Origin: Alphaproteobacteria bacterium
Lineage (GTDB): Bacteria; Pseudomonadota; Alphaproteobacteria; Geminicoccales; Geminicoccaceae
Length of the DNA stretch: 12,369 nt
NCBI GenBank assembly: GCA_026982585.1
Contig: JALSGW010000298.1
Location: forward strand, 1 to 12,369
Direction: 5' to 3'
The position numbers and the translations under genes are program-made. Positions 1-6,650 of the stretch are shown piece after piece. Numbering within the stretch: position 1 is the stretch's first letter; each line of letters begins with the position of its first letter. The notes under the pieces were generated by a model. That model made no database searches, was not told the DNA's origin, and was given only the letters and a program-made list of their open reading frames with translations.

Positions 1-312
1 GGCGCTGCGGGGAGGCCGCAAGGCCCTGCGCGCTTGGGGGTGCGGGGCGGTCCTGGCCGGCGGCGTCGCGCACGATGGAAGCTGGGGTCGGGCCGGGATG
101 TAGGGCGTGCGGCGCGGGTGCGCCCGGTTCGGAGCCCGGCCGTGCGTGGCGGGGCGTCGGGGCTGCGCGGGGTGGCGCGCGCCGCGGACAGGCGCATGCG
201 CCGATCCCTCGGCGGGGCTTTGGGGAAGAGCGGATCGGCGCCGAGACGGCCTTCGAAGGGTGGTGGGGTGCTGCCGCGATCGGCGCGGGCGGCGCGCGGC
301 TCAAGCGGCGCG
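1..312. other. Leading region with no supportable gene
   Basis: This stretch lies downstream of the TadD-like gene and is at least as GC-rich as the coding regions. Several frames are open on both strands, as expected at this base composition. Their translations are Arg/Pro/Ala/Gly-rich and match no family I recognise. One minus-strand frame stays open to the left edge without a convincing start or ribosome binding site, so an N-terminus of a gene running off the window cannot be excluded. A plus-strand frame entering from the left ends at the TAG at 101-103 and could be the tail of an upstream gene, again without support. The only clear structure is the inverted repeat at 198-241. Confidence 0.4.
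198..241. repeat. 10-bp perfect inverted repeat, 24-base spacer
   Basis: The arms are GCGCCGATCC at 198-207 and GGATCGGCGC at 232-241, exact reverse complements. The left arm overlaps the 12-base palindrome GGCGCATGCGCC at 191-202. GATCGGCGC from the right arm recurs directly at 278-286. Neither side has a T-tract, so this is not a canonical intrinsic terminator. It could still form a 3' hairpin in the transcript of the TadD-like gene or be a protein-binding site. Confidence 0.5.
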
Positions 313-1554
313 TCAAAGGCGCAGGGCGCTGCACCGTTCGCCCGCCTTCCGCAGGCGATCGCAGAGGGCGCGGGCCTGTCGTTCGGAGGAGAGGGGGCCG
401 ATCAGCAGCGGTTGCGGTCCGGGATCGCGGGCGGAGAGGTGCAACAGCCCCTCGAGCAGCTCCGGAAACCGCCGCTTGAGCCCTTGGAAGGCGCGGGCTG
501 CGGCCTCCGCACTGGGGTAGAGGTCGAGTCGCACCACCCAGTCGCCGAGCGGCAGTTTGCCGGCCTTGAGGTCGTCCTCGTCGAGGGCGATGAGCGCTGC
601 CGGGACCGCCGCAAGGTCGGCGGGCACGGCGGCCGGCTGGAAGGGCGGCTCAGGAGGCTCCCGCGCCGGCGCCGTGCTTGCCGGCGGCGGCCTCAGCAGG
701 CCGAGATTGGCGGCATCGGCGGGGTTGCTCCGCAGCATGCGGAACAAGGCCAGATTGGTCTCCACCTGTCGGTCGTCGAGATCCACCCGCATGAGCCGTT
801 CGGCGGCCTGGAAGCGTCCCGCGAGCCCGTAGACGAGGGCCAGGTTCTGGCGGATCTGGGGGTTGGACGCGAGCCCGTCTGCGAGCGGCCGCAGCACCGC
901 CTGGGCGGCGTCGAAGCGGCCGTCGAGGGCGAGTGCGAGGGCGAGATTGTTGGCGAGCGCCACATCCTCGGGCCAGCGGGCGCGCGCCTTTTCCAGCAGG
1001 GCCGCGGCCTCCCCCGGGCGGCCGGCGAGGCTCAGCGCCACCGCGAGCGTGTTGGGCACCCGCGGATCGTCCGCATAGCGCCGCCGCACTCCCTCGAGAT
1101 GCGCCACCGCGAGCTCGGCATGCCCGAGCGCTAAGAGCGCCCGCGCATAGCCGAGGCTCGCCTCCGCATCCGCGCCGAGCTTGAGCGCCCGGCGGTAGAG
1201 ATCGGCGGCGGGGGCGTAACGGCCCAGGGCGAGCAGGGCGTCGCCGGCAAGCCGCGCCGCCTCGGCGTCCCGGGCGTCGGCGGCGAGCAGCCGGTCCACG
1301 AGCGGCAGCGCGGCGCCGGGGTTGCCGCCCTCCAGCGCCCGGCGCGCCATGCGCAAAAGCCGCTCCCGCCAGGCGCCGCGATCCTCCTCGCCGAGGGCCG
1401 CGCTGAGCGGCGTCTGGCCGCCCGGAGGCGGCGCCGAACCATTGCCGTTCACCGCCGCGCTGCAGGCGGCGAGCAGCAGGGTGGCGGCCAAAAGGCTCAA
1501 GCGAGGCAGGCGCAACACGGACACGGTGGTCATCCCGCGAATGGCGCCGCCCAC
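313..1554 (-). CDS. TadD-like tetratricopeptide lipoprotein with C-terminal SPOR domain
   Basis: Outer-membrane-type lipoprotein of 413 residues. Residues 14-30 form a hydrophobic signal segment ending in a lipobox (LLLAAC) with Cys31 as the lipidation site. A short Gly/Pro-rich linker follows, then TPR-like helical repeats at about 60-275. Their pattern (NTLAVAL, NNLALALALDGRF, RQNLALVYGLAGRF, then a VDLDxxxVxxNLAxF ending) resembles TadD, the pilotin-like lipoprotein of Flp/Tad pilus assembly. A Pro/Ala-rich linker (285-325) leads to a SPOR-like domain at about 335-413, of the kind that binds denuded peptidoglycan glycans at division septa. The GTG start is preferred because AGGAAAGGG sits 7 bases upstream; the ATG at 1533 has no clear site but would also keep the signal peptide. 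It is the last gene of the minus-strand block, 44 bases after the SDR gene. The TadD role is inferred; TPR plus SPOR is seen directly. Confidence 0.82.
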   Translation of the reverse strand: MGGAIRGMTTVSVLRLPRLSLLAATLLLAACSAAVNGNGSAPPPGGQTPLSAALGEEDRGAWRERLLRMARRALEGGNPGAALPLVDRLLAADARDAEAARLAGDALLALGRYAPAADLYRRALKLGADAEASLGYARALLALGHAELAVAHLEGVRRRYADDPRVPNTLAVALSLAGRPGEAAALLEKARARWPEDVALANNLALALALDGRFDAAQAVLRPLADGLASNPQIRQNLALVYGLAGRFQAAERLMRVDLDDRQVETNLALFRMLRSNPADAANLGLLRPPPASTAPAREPPEPPFQPAAVPADLAAVPAALIALDEDDLKAGKLPLGDWVVRLDLYPSAEAAARAFQGLKRRFPELLEGLLHLSARDPGPQPLLIGPLSSERQARALCDRLRKAGERCSALRL

Positions 1555-1598
1555 AAGACCACCCTTTCCTTACCAAATCGCTAACGTCCCCGCTCCGG

Positions 1599-2378
1599 CT
1601 AGAAGGTGCCCGGATAGGCGCCGCCGTCGATGAGGATGTTCTGGCCGGTGATATAGCCGGCCCGGGCGGAGCAGAGGAAGGCGCACAGGTCGCCGAACTC
1701 CCGGGGATCGCCGAACCGTCCGGCGGGGATGCGGGCAAGCGCCGCGCGCTCCACCTCCTCAACCGGCTTGCCGAGCTTGCGGGCGTTGTAGGCGAAGTTG
1801 GCGCGCAGCCGGTCGGTGAGGAAACGTCCCGGCAGCAGGTTGTTGATGGTCACCCCGCGGTCGGCCACCTGGCGGGCGAGCCCGGCGATGAAGCCGGTAA
1901 GCCCCGCCCGCGCGCCGTTGGACAGGCCGAGCTCGGCGATCGGGGCCTTGACCGCGCTCGAGGTGATGTTGACGATGCGGCCGAAGCGGCGCTGCAGCAT
2001 GGCGTCCAGGGTGGCCTGGATGAGGAAGATGGCGGAGAGCATGTTGGCGCGCAGGGCGGCGATCCAGGCCTCCTCGTCCCAGTCCCGGAAATCGCCGGGC
2101 GGCGGTCCGCCGGCGTTGGTGATCAGGATGTCGGGATCGGGCCGCGCACTGAGCAGCCGCGCGCGGCCCTCCGCGGTGGTCACGTCGGCGGCGACCGGCA
2201 CCACCTCCACCCCGTAGTGTTGGGCAAGCCGCTTCGCCGCCGCCTCAAGCGGCTCTGGGGTGCGGGCGTTGAGGACGATGTGGACGCCGTTTGCGGCGAG
2301 GGCCTCGGCGCAGCCATACCCGAGTCCCTTGCTGGCCGCACACACCACCGCCCAGCGGCCCCGAATGCCGAGATCCAT
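1599..2378 (-). CDS. Atypical short-chain dehydrogenase/reductase family protein lacking the catalytic Tyr and Lys
   Basis: A 259-residue Rossmann-fold protein of the size of FabG-type reductases. The N-terminal nucleotide-binding turn (AASKGLG, 14-20) replaces the usual TGxxxGxG. NAG at 88-90, the Asn in ANMLSAIF (N112), Ser140 and the C-terminal GYITGQNILIDGG (241-253) fit the fold. At the active site the usual YxxxK reads SNGAR: Ser153 where Tyr should be and Arg157 where Lys should be. Aligning ARAGLTGF with the usual (S/A)KAGLIGF leaves little doubt about the register. Annotation pipelines usually call such proteins 3-oxoacyl-ACP reductase, but that activity should not be assumed. I recall a BKR-like SDR subgroup described as lacking the canonical tetrad, which this probably joins. 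GGGAGGAG stands just before the ATG, and the start is 11 bases after the hda-like stop, which points to co-transcription. Confidence 0.88.
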   Translation of the reverse strand: MDLGIRGRWAVVCAASKGLGYGCAEALAANGVHIVLNARTPEPLEAAAKRLAQHYGVEVVPVAADVTTAEGRARLLSARPDPDILITNAGGPPPGDFRDWDEEAWIAALRANMLSAIFLIQATLDAMLQRRFGRIVNITSSAVKAPIAELGLSNGARAGLTGFIAGLARQVADRGVTINNLLPGRFLTDRLRANFAYNARKLGKPVEEVERAALARIPAGRFGDPREFGDLCAFLCSARAGYITGQNILIDGGAYPGTF

Positions 2379-2389
2379 GGCGCTCCTCC

Positions 2390-3112
2390 CTAGCTTTGCG
2401 GCGGCGCGCCGGCGAGCTCCCCCAGGGCCGCCCGCGCGGTGGCCAGACTGACCGGACGCTTGGCGGCCAGCGACAGGCGGTCGAGGGTGTCGACCAGCGC
2501 CCGTACCGCGGTGAACGACCGCTCCATGCGCACCGCGAGAAACCGCACCACATCCGGCGGCAGCAGCAGCCCGCGGTCCAGGCTCTGTTTGATCAGAAGC
2601 ATTTCGAGGATGGCGTCGTCCGGGGGCTCGATGGTGAGCAGAAAGGCGCTTAGAAGGCGCGAGCGCAGGTCGGGCAGCGGCTCCGGCCAGGCGGCGGCCG
2701 GCCGGCGGGCGGTGAGCAAAAGGTGGCCGCCCCGTTCCCGGAGCAGATTGTGCAGCTCGAGCAGCCGCCGCGCCTCCGCCACCTGGTCGGCGTCATCCAC
2801 CGCCAGCGCCCGGTGGGAGCCGAGCCAGGCGAGGGGATCCTGGACGGCCGCAAGCTCCGCGCCCCGCACCAAAGGGGCCCGGGCGAGCTCGCACCAGATG
2901 CGGGCGAGATGGGTGCGGCCGCTCGCCGGCGGGCCCACCAGAAGACAGGTGAAGTGGGGCCAGTCGGGCCAGGACAGCAGGCCTTCGTAAGCCTTGCGGT
3001 TGCAGGGGGTGGGCAGGAAATCCTGCAGCCGCTGGCGCGCCCGGTGGGGAAAGCGGAAGGCGAGCTGGCGCAGGTCGAGCCGCCCACCGCCCGGCAAGCC
3101 GCTCGCCGCCAT
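2390..3112 (-). CDS. hda: Hda-like DnaA regulatory inactivator (AAA+ protein)
   Basis: A 240-residue protein consisting of a DnaA-like AAA+ domain without the DNA-binding domain IV, which is the architecture of Hda/HdaA. These proteins act with the DNA-loaded sliding clamp to stimulate ATP hydrolysis by DnaA and prevent re-initiation. QLAFRF at 16-21 matches a clamp-binding motif. The Walker A region is GPPASGRT (60-67) with Arg in place of the usual Lys. Walker B is LAVDDAD (103-109), and a sensor-1-like LLLTARRP lies at 131-138. Arg150/Arg152 in DLRSRL occupy the arginine-finger region. The C-terminal lid has the usual alternation of helices (MERSFTAVRALVDTLDR). The gene starts 3 bases after the stop of the phosphatidyltransferase gene with no evident Shine-Dalgarno, so translational coupling is likely. 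It may also be labelled DnaA/Hda family protein, since the alphaproteobacterial members are divergent. Confidence 0.87.
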   Translation of the reverse strand: MAASGLPGGGRLDLRQLAFRFPHRARQRLQDFLPTPCNRKAYEGLLSWPDWPHFTCLLVGPPASGRTHLARIWCELARAPLVRGAELAAVQDPLAWLGSHRALAVDDADQVAEARRLLELHNLLRERGGHLLLTARRPAAAWPEPLPDLRSRLLSAFLLTIEPPDDAILEMLLIKQSLDRGLLLPPDVVRFLAVRMERSFTAVRALVDTLDRLSLAAKRPVSLATARAALGELAGAPPQS

Positions 3113-3115
3113 CGC

Positions 3116-3739
3116 TCAGGCCGGCGCCGAACGCTCGAGCCGCAGCGCCATGCCGAGATAGACCAGCCCCGAGATCAGGGTCATCGCCAGCGCCGCCAGC
3201 ACCGCCAGATCCAGCCAGGGCGTGCGCGACACATAGCCGGCCAGCACCCCGAGGGCGAAGCCGATGCACAGCATCTGGGCGAGGGTGCAGAGCTTGCCCA
3301 CCAACAGCGGCTCCGCCCGGAACCTGCGCAACCGCAGGCGGAGGATGAGGGCGCCGAAGCCGATCGATATGTCGCGCAGCACCACGAGCGCCACCAGCCA
3401 CACCGGCAGCACCAGGAGTGCGGCCAGCGAAACGAACAGCACCCCCAAGAACAGTTTGTCGGCGACCGGATCGAGAAGCGCCCCGAACCAGGTGGGCTCG
3501 CTCAGCCAGCGGGCCGCGAGGCCGTCGGCGATGTCGGTGGCGCCGGCGAACACGAACAACCAGAAGGCGCTCTCGTAGCGCTCCTCGAGGATCAGCACCA
3601 CAAGCGGCACGGTGGCCACCAGCCGCAGGGTGGTCAGAACATCGGCGAGCCGGCCGAAGGCGCGTTTGACGGCCCAGCCGCCGCCGCGCAGCAGGGCGCT
3701 CAGCGCACCCCGGGAGCCTCCACTCGTCGCAGCAGCCAT
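3116..3739 (-). CDS. CDP-alcohol phosphatidyltransferase family membrane protein
   Basis: Integral membrane enzyme of 207 residues with about six hydrophobic segments. It carries the complete family signature: D69-x2-D72-G73-x2-A76-R77-x8-G86-x3-D90-x3-D94. These Asp residues bind the metal ions and CDP-diacylglycerol used to transfer a phosphatidyl group to an alcohol such as glycerol-3-phosphate, phosphatidylglycerol or inositol phosphate. The acceptor cannot be read from the sequence; it could be a PgsA-like or bacterial cardiolipin-synthase-like member. The open frame extends upstream to 3988, but that extension is low-complexity and lies antiparallel to nothing useful. The ATG at 3739 has GGAG 8 bases upstream and gives a normal family length. 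The start overlaps the 3' end of the DUF2066 gene by 40 bases. The hda-like gene follows after 3 bases. Confidence 0.9.
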   Translation of the reverse strand: MAAATSGGSRGALSALLRGGGWAVKRAFGRLADVLTTLRLVATVPLVVLILEERYESAFWLFVFAGATDIADGLAARWLSEPTWFGALLDPVADKLFLGVLFVSLAALLVLPVWLVALVVLRDISIGFGALILRLRLRRFRAEPLLVGKLCTLAQMLCIGFALGVLAGYVSRTPWLDLAVLAALAMTLISGLVYLGMALRLERSAPA

Positions 3740-4827
3740 GAGCCGTTCTCCGACCTGAGTTCGAACCCGCGCCCGCGCAACAGCTGCGCGAGCCGGCCCC
3801 GTCCCCCCAGGACCTCGACCTGCACCCGCGCCTCCGCCCGGCTCAAGGAGTCGAGGGCGACATCCACCACCTCCGCGAGCCCCTCGAGGTCCCTTCTTAT
3901 TTGAACCCACTCCGCAAGCCCGGCAAGCGGCACCCGCAGCAAAACCCGCTCGCGGAGGTCCGGGCGCAACAGGGTGGCATCCTTCCACTCGCCCTCGAGC
4001 AGCCGGATCGCCACCCGCACCGCACGCCGCCAGGACTCCTCCCCTTCCAGCTCCCGCACCGGCAGGGTCACCCGCCGCACCTCGCCGGGCCAGGAGCCAT
4101 AGGGGGTGAAGAGGAGCTCGATGCGCTGGCCTTGCGGCTCGGCGAGGGCGAGCGGCACCGGCGAGCCGCCCACGGCCGGCGCGGCGGTCGCCTTGGCCAC
4201 CACCAGCGCCTCCACCCCGTAGCGGGCCTGGAGCCGCTCGAGCGCATCAAGAGGCGGATGGAGCCCCACCGGTCTGAGCACAAGACGGTCCTCGAGGTCG
4301 CCGAGCGGCAGCCGCAGGTCGAGCAGGGTGTTGCGCTCGGCCTCGGCAAGCCAGGCGCGCCGCCAGGGGTTGTCCTCGCTCCAGTAGTCGATCGCCCCCT
4401 CGCGGATCAAAGCCGGCACCACCAACAGCGGCTCCGAGGGTGTGAGGGCGAAGGGGATGCCGGCCCCGGCGAGCAGCTCCCGCACCCGCTCGCCCCGGTA
4501 ACGGACGGTGATCCGGCCCACATAGCGGGTGGCGGAGCGCTTCTCCTCCTCCACCGTGAAGCTCGCCACCAGCTCCTCCACCGGCAGGGCGGCGGCCTGG
4601 GGCAGCCTGGGCCAGTCCCCCTCGCGGGTGAGACGGCGCAACAGCCGATCCAGCCCTTCCGCCTTGGCCCGGGAGAGCGCCGCCTCGCGGGCCGCCACCG
4701 CGGATTCGGCCTCTTCGTCGACCGGGATGGCGAAGACGGTGTAGAGTTCCGGCTGCGCAGACCCAGGCCCGGGGAAGGCCAGCATGCCGGCGATCGCCAG
4801 AGCTAGCGCCCACAGTCCAACCCGCAT
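3700..4827 (-). CDS. DUF2066 domain-containing exported protein
   Basis: A 375-residue protein of unknown function. From the ATG at 4827 it has a signal peptide (MRVGLWALALAIAGMLAF) with a probable signal-peptidase cleavage after GSA at about residue 24, so the mature protein should be periplasmic or envelope-associated. The following region (YTVFAIPVDEEAESAVAAREAALSRAK) matches the start of DUF2066 proteins, which often sit beside purM and hda in proteobacteria; that synteny is recalled, not checked. The start at 4827 is preferred over the upstream GTG at 4866 because it begins the signal peptide directly and has a GAGG-containing site a few bases before it. It is the first gene of the minus-strand block and diverges from purM. 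No catalytic motif is visible, and no function is assigned. Confidence 0.8.
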   Translation of the reverse strand: MRVGLWALALAIAGMLAFPGPGSAQPELYTVFAIPVDEEAESAVAAREAALSRAKAEGLDRLLRRLTREGDWPRLPQAAALPVEELVASFTVEEEKRSATRYVGRITVRYRGERVRELLAGAGIPFALTPSEPLLVVPALIREGAIDYWSEDNPWRRAWLAEAERNTLLDLRLPLGDLEDRLVLRPVGLHPPLDALERLQARYGVEALVVAKATAAPAVGGSPVPLALAEPQGQRIELLFTPYGSWPGEVRRVTLPVRELEGEESWRRAVRVAIRLLEGEWKDATLLRPDLRERVLLRVPLAGLAEWVQIRRDLEGLAEVVDVALDSLSRAEARVQVEVLGGRGRLAQLLRGRGFELRSENGSWLLRRVEAPGVR

Positions 4828-4907
4828 CGTCCCGCACCTCGCTCTTGATCTCGGCCGCAAGGCCACCTAAGGCGCGCTCGCCTCCCTGGTTAGCCGGAGC
4901 CCAGGCC
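4828..4907. promoter_or_regulatory. Divergent promoter region between the DUF2066 gene and purM
   Basis: This 80-base spacer must serve both transcription directions unless promoters lie inside the neighbouring genes. On the plus strand TTGATC (4845-4850) is followed after 17 bases by TAAGGC (4868-4873), a plausible but weak sigma70-like pair for purM. No comparable pair is obvious for the minus strand. CGGAG at 4894-4898 precedes the purM ATG. I see no clear PurR-type palindrome or purine riboswitch fold. Confidence 0.35.
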
Positions 4908-5996
4908 ATGCCACAAGAGCCAGCACCTCCCGATCCCTACCGCACGGCGGGGGTGGATGTGGAGAAGGGAGCGCGTCTGGTGGCGCGGATCGCGGCCCTC
5001 GCCCGCGCCACCCGGCGGCCCGGGGCCGACGCCCTGATCGGCGGCTTCGGCGGGGTGTTCGATCTCGCCGCGCTGGGGCTGAGGGATCCCTTGCTGGTGG
5101 CGGCGAGCGACGGGGTCGGGACCAAGCTTTTGCTCGCCCGGCGGGCCGGCCGGCTGTTCGAGCTCGGCATCGATCTGGTGGCGATGTGCGTCAACGACGT
5201 GCTGGTGCACGGGGCGGAGCCGCTTTTCTTCCTGGACTACTACGCGACCGGGCGGCTCGAGCTGGAGCCGGCGGAACGGCTGATCGCCGGCATGGTCGAG
5301 GGCTGCCGGCTTGCCGGCTGTGCGCTGCTCGGCGGCGAGACCGCGGAGATGCCCGGGGTGTACGGCCAGGACGGGTTCGATCTGGCCGGCTTCGCCCTCG
5401 GGGCGGTGGAACGGGAGCGGCTGTTGCCGCGGCCCGCGCGTCCGGGCGACGTGTTGCTGGCCCTCGCTGCGAGCGGACCGCATGCGAACGGTTTCTCGCT
5501 GATCCGCCGGCTGCTCGGAGAGAAGGGGCTGGATGTCGCCGATCCCGCCCCCTTCGCTCCCGACCGCAGGCTCGCTGACGTCTTGCTCGCGCCCACCCGG
5601 ATCTATGTGCGGAGCCTGCTCGGAGCGGTGGGCCACAAAGGGGTGCGGGCGCTCGCCCACATCACCGGCGGCGGACTGGTGGAGAACCTGCCGCGGGTGC
5701 TGCCGCGCGGCTGCGTGGCCCGCATCGAGCTCGAAAGCTATGCGCTTGCGCCGCTCTTCCGCTGGCTTGCGGAAGAGGCCGGACTGGACGCCCGGGGCCT
5801 CGCCCGCACCTTCAACTGCGGCATCGGCATGGTGGTGGTGGTGGCCCCTGAGCATGCGGCGGAGGTCGCGGAGCTGTTGTCCGGGGCGGGCGAGCGGGTG
5901 TGGCGGCTCGGCAGCCTCCTGGATGGGGACGGTCCGCCCCGGGTGGAGCTTGTGGGAGCGGAGGAGGCATGGGGCTTGCCCGCGTCGCGGTGCTGA
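4908..5996 (+). CDS. purM: Phosphoribosylformylglycinamidine cyclo-ligase (AIR synthetase)
   Basis: Cytosolic enzyme of de novo purine synthesis. It uses ATP to close the imidazole ring of formylglycinamidine ribonucleotide, giving aminoimidazole ribonucleotide. It has 362 residues, close to the family length. Family motifs run in order: YRTAGVD (11-17), SDGVGTKLLLA (67-77), MCVNDVLVHGAEPLFFLDY (93-111), GGETAEMPG (142-150), SGPHANGFSL (189-198), APTRIY (228-233), HITGGGLVENLPRVLP (251-266) and FNCGIGM (302-308). The usual HSNG appears here as HANG, and MGIGM as CGIGM, both mild changes. The ATG at 4908 has CGGAG upstream; the open frame extends back to 4845 without further homology. The last 28 bases overlap purN, a typical translationally coupled pair. 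Confidence 0.97.
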   Translation: MPQEPAPPDPYRTAGVDVEKGARLVARIAALARATRRPGADALIGGFGGVFDLAALGLRDPLLVAASDGVGTKLLLARRAGRLFELGIDLVAMCVNDVLVHGAEPLFFLDYYATGRLELEPAERLIAGMVEGCRLAGCALLGGETAEMPGVYGQDGFDLAGFALGAVERERLLPRPARPGDVLLALAASGPHANGFSLIRRLLGEKGLDVADPAPFAPDRRLADVLLAPTRIYVRSLLGAVGHKGVRALAHITGGGLVENLPRVLPRGCVARIELESYALAPLFRWLAEEAGLDARGLARTFNCGIGMVVVVAPEHAAEVAELLSGAGERVWRLGSLLDGDGPPRVELVGAEEAWGLPASRC

Positions 5997-6640
5997 TCTC
6001 GGGCTCCGGCACCAACCTGCAGGCGCTCATCGACGCCAGCCGCAGCGGTGCCCTCGGGGCGGAGATCGCGCTCGTGATCAGCCACCGGGCCGGCGCCTAT
6101 GGGCTGGAGCGCGCCCGGCGCGCCGGCATTCCCGCCCGGGTGGTGCGGCCCCGGGACTTCCCCGACCGGGCGAGCCACGAGCGGGCGGTGGACGAATTGC
6201 TGCGGGCGCATGATGTGGCCTATGTGTGTCTTGCTGGCTACATGCGGGTGTTGAGCGCCGACTTCGTGCACAGCTGGCGGGATCGGATGCTCAACATCCA
6301 CCCCTCGCTGCTGCCGGCCTTCCGCGGGCTCGATGTGCACGAGCGGGTGCTGGAGGCGGGTCTGCCGGTGACGGGCTGCACGGTGCACCTGGTGCGGCCG
6401 GAGGTGGACGCCGGTCCGGTGCTGGTGCAGGGGGTGGTGCCGGTGCTCCCCGGCGACACTCCGGAAAGGCTGCAGGCGCGGGTTTTGGAGGTGGAGCACC
6501 GCTGCTATCCGCGCGCGCTGCGGTTCCTGGTGGAAGGGCGGGTGCGGGTGGAGGGGGAGCGGGCGCTGCTCGCCGACGAACGCCCCGGCGAACGGCTGGT
6601 GCTGCATCCCCTGCTCGCGAGCTGGCCGGGTGCCGGGTGA
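5969..6640 (+). CDS. purN: Phosphoribosylglycinamide formyltransferase (GAR transformylase)
   Basis: Transfers a formyl group from 10-formyltetrahydrofolate to glycinamide ribonucleotide in purine synthesis, in the cytosol. It has 223 residues. The N-terminal phosphate-binding segment is LISGSGTNLQALID (9-22), with ISHR at 37-40. The catalytic residues of the family are all present: Asn109 and His111 in LNIHPSLLPAF, and Asp147 in VDAGPVL. The signature GLPVTGCTVHLVRPEVDAG spans 131-149. The ATG at 5969 lies inside the end of purM and has a strong GGAGCGGAGGAG region just before it. The next gene begins 10 bases after the stop, so the two permease genes probably share its transcript. Confidence 0.97.
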   Translation: MGLARVAVLISGSGTNLQALIDASRSGALGAEIALVISHRAGAYGLERARRAGIPARVVRPRDFPDRASHERAVDELLRAHDVAYVCLAGYMRVLSADFVHSWRDRMLNIHPSLLPAFRGLDVHERVLEAGLPVTGCTVHLVRPEVDAGPVLVQGVVPVLPGDTPERLQARVLEVEHRCYPRALRFLVEGRVRVEGERALLADERPGERLVLHPLLASWPGAG

Positions 6641-6650
6641 GGGGGCGGGC

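Noticed and set aside
34..1134. A 366-codon plus-strand open frame at the left end
   Set aside because: Two thirds of it lie antisense to the TadD-SPOR gene, and the rest is an Arg/Gly/Ala-rich translation with no recognisable domain or convincing ribosome binding site.
3740..3988. N-terminal extension of the phosphatidyltransferase frame
   Set aside because: The added 83 residues are Gly/Arg/Pro-rich, lie within the DUF2066 coding region and exceed the family length. The ATG at 3739 has a proper GGAG site.
4828..4907. Purine riboswitch upstream of purM
   Set aside because: The spacer is only 80 bases long, contains the start sites of two genes, and shows no conserved three-way-junction core.
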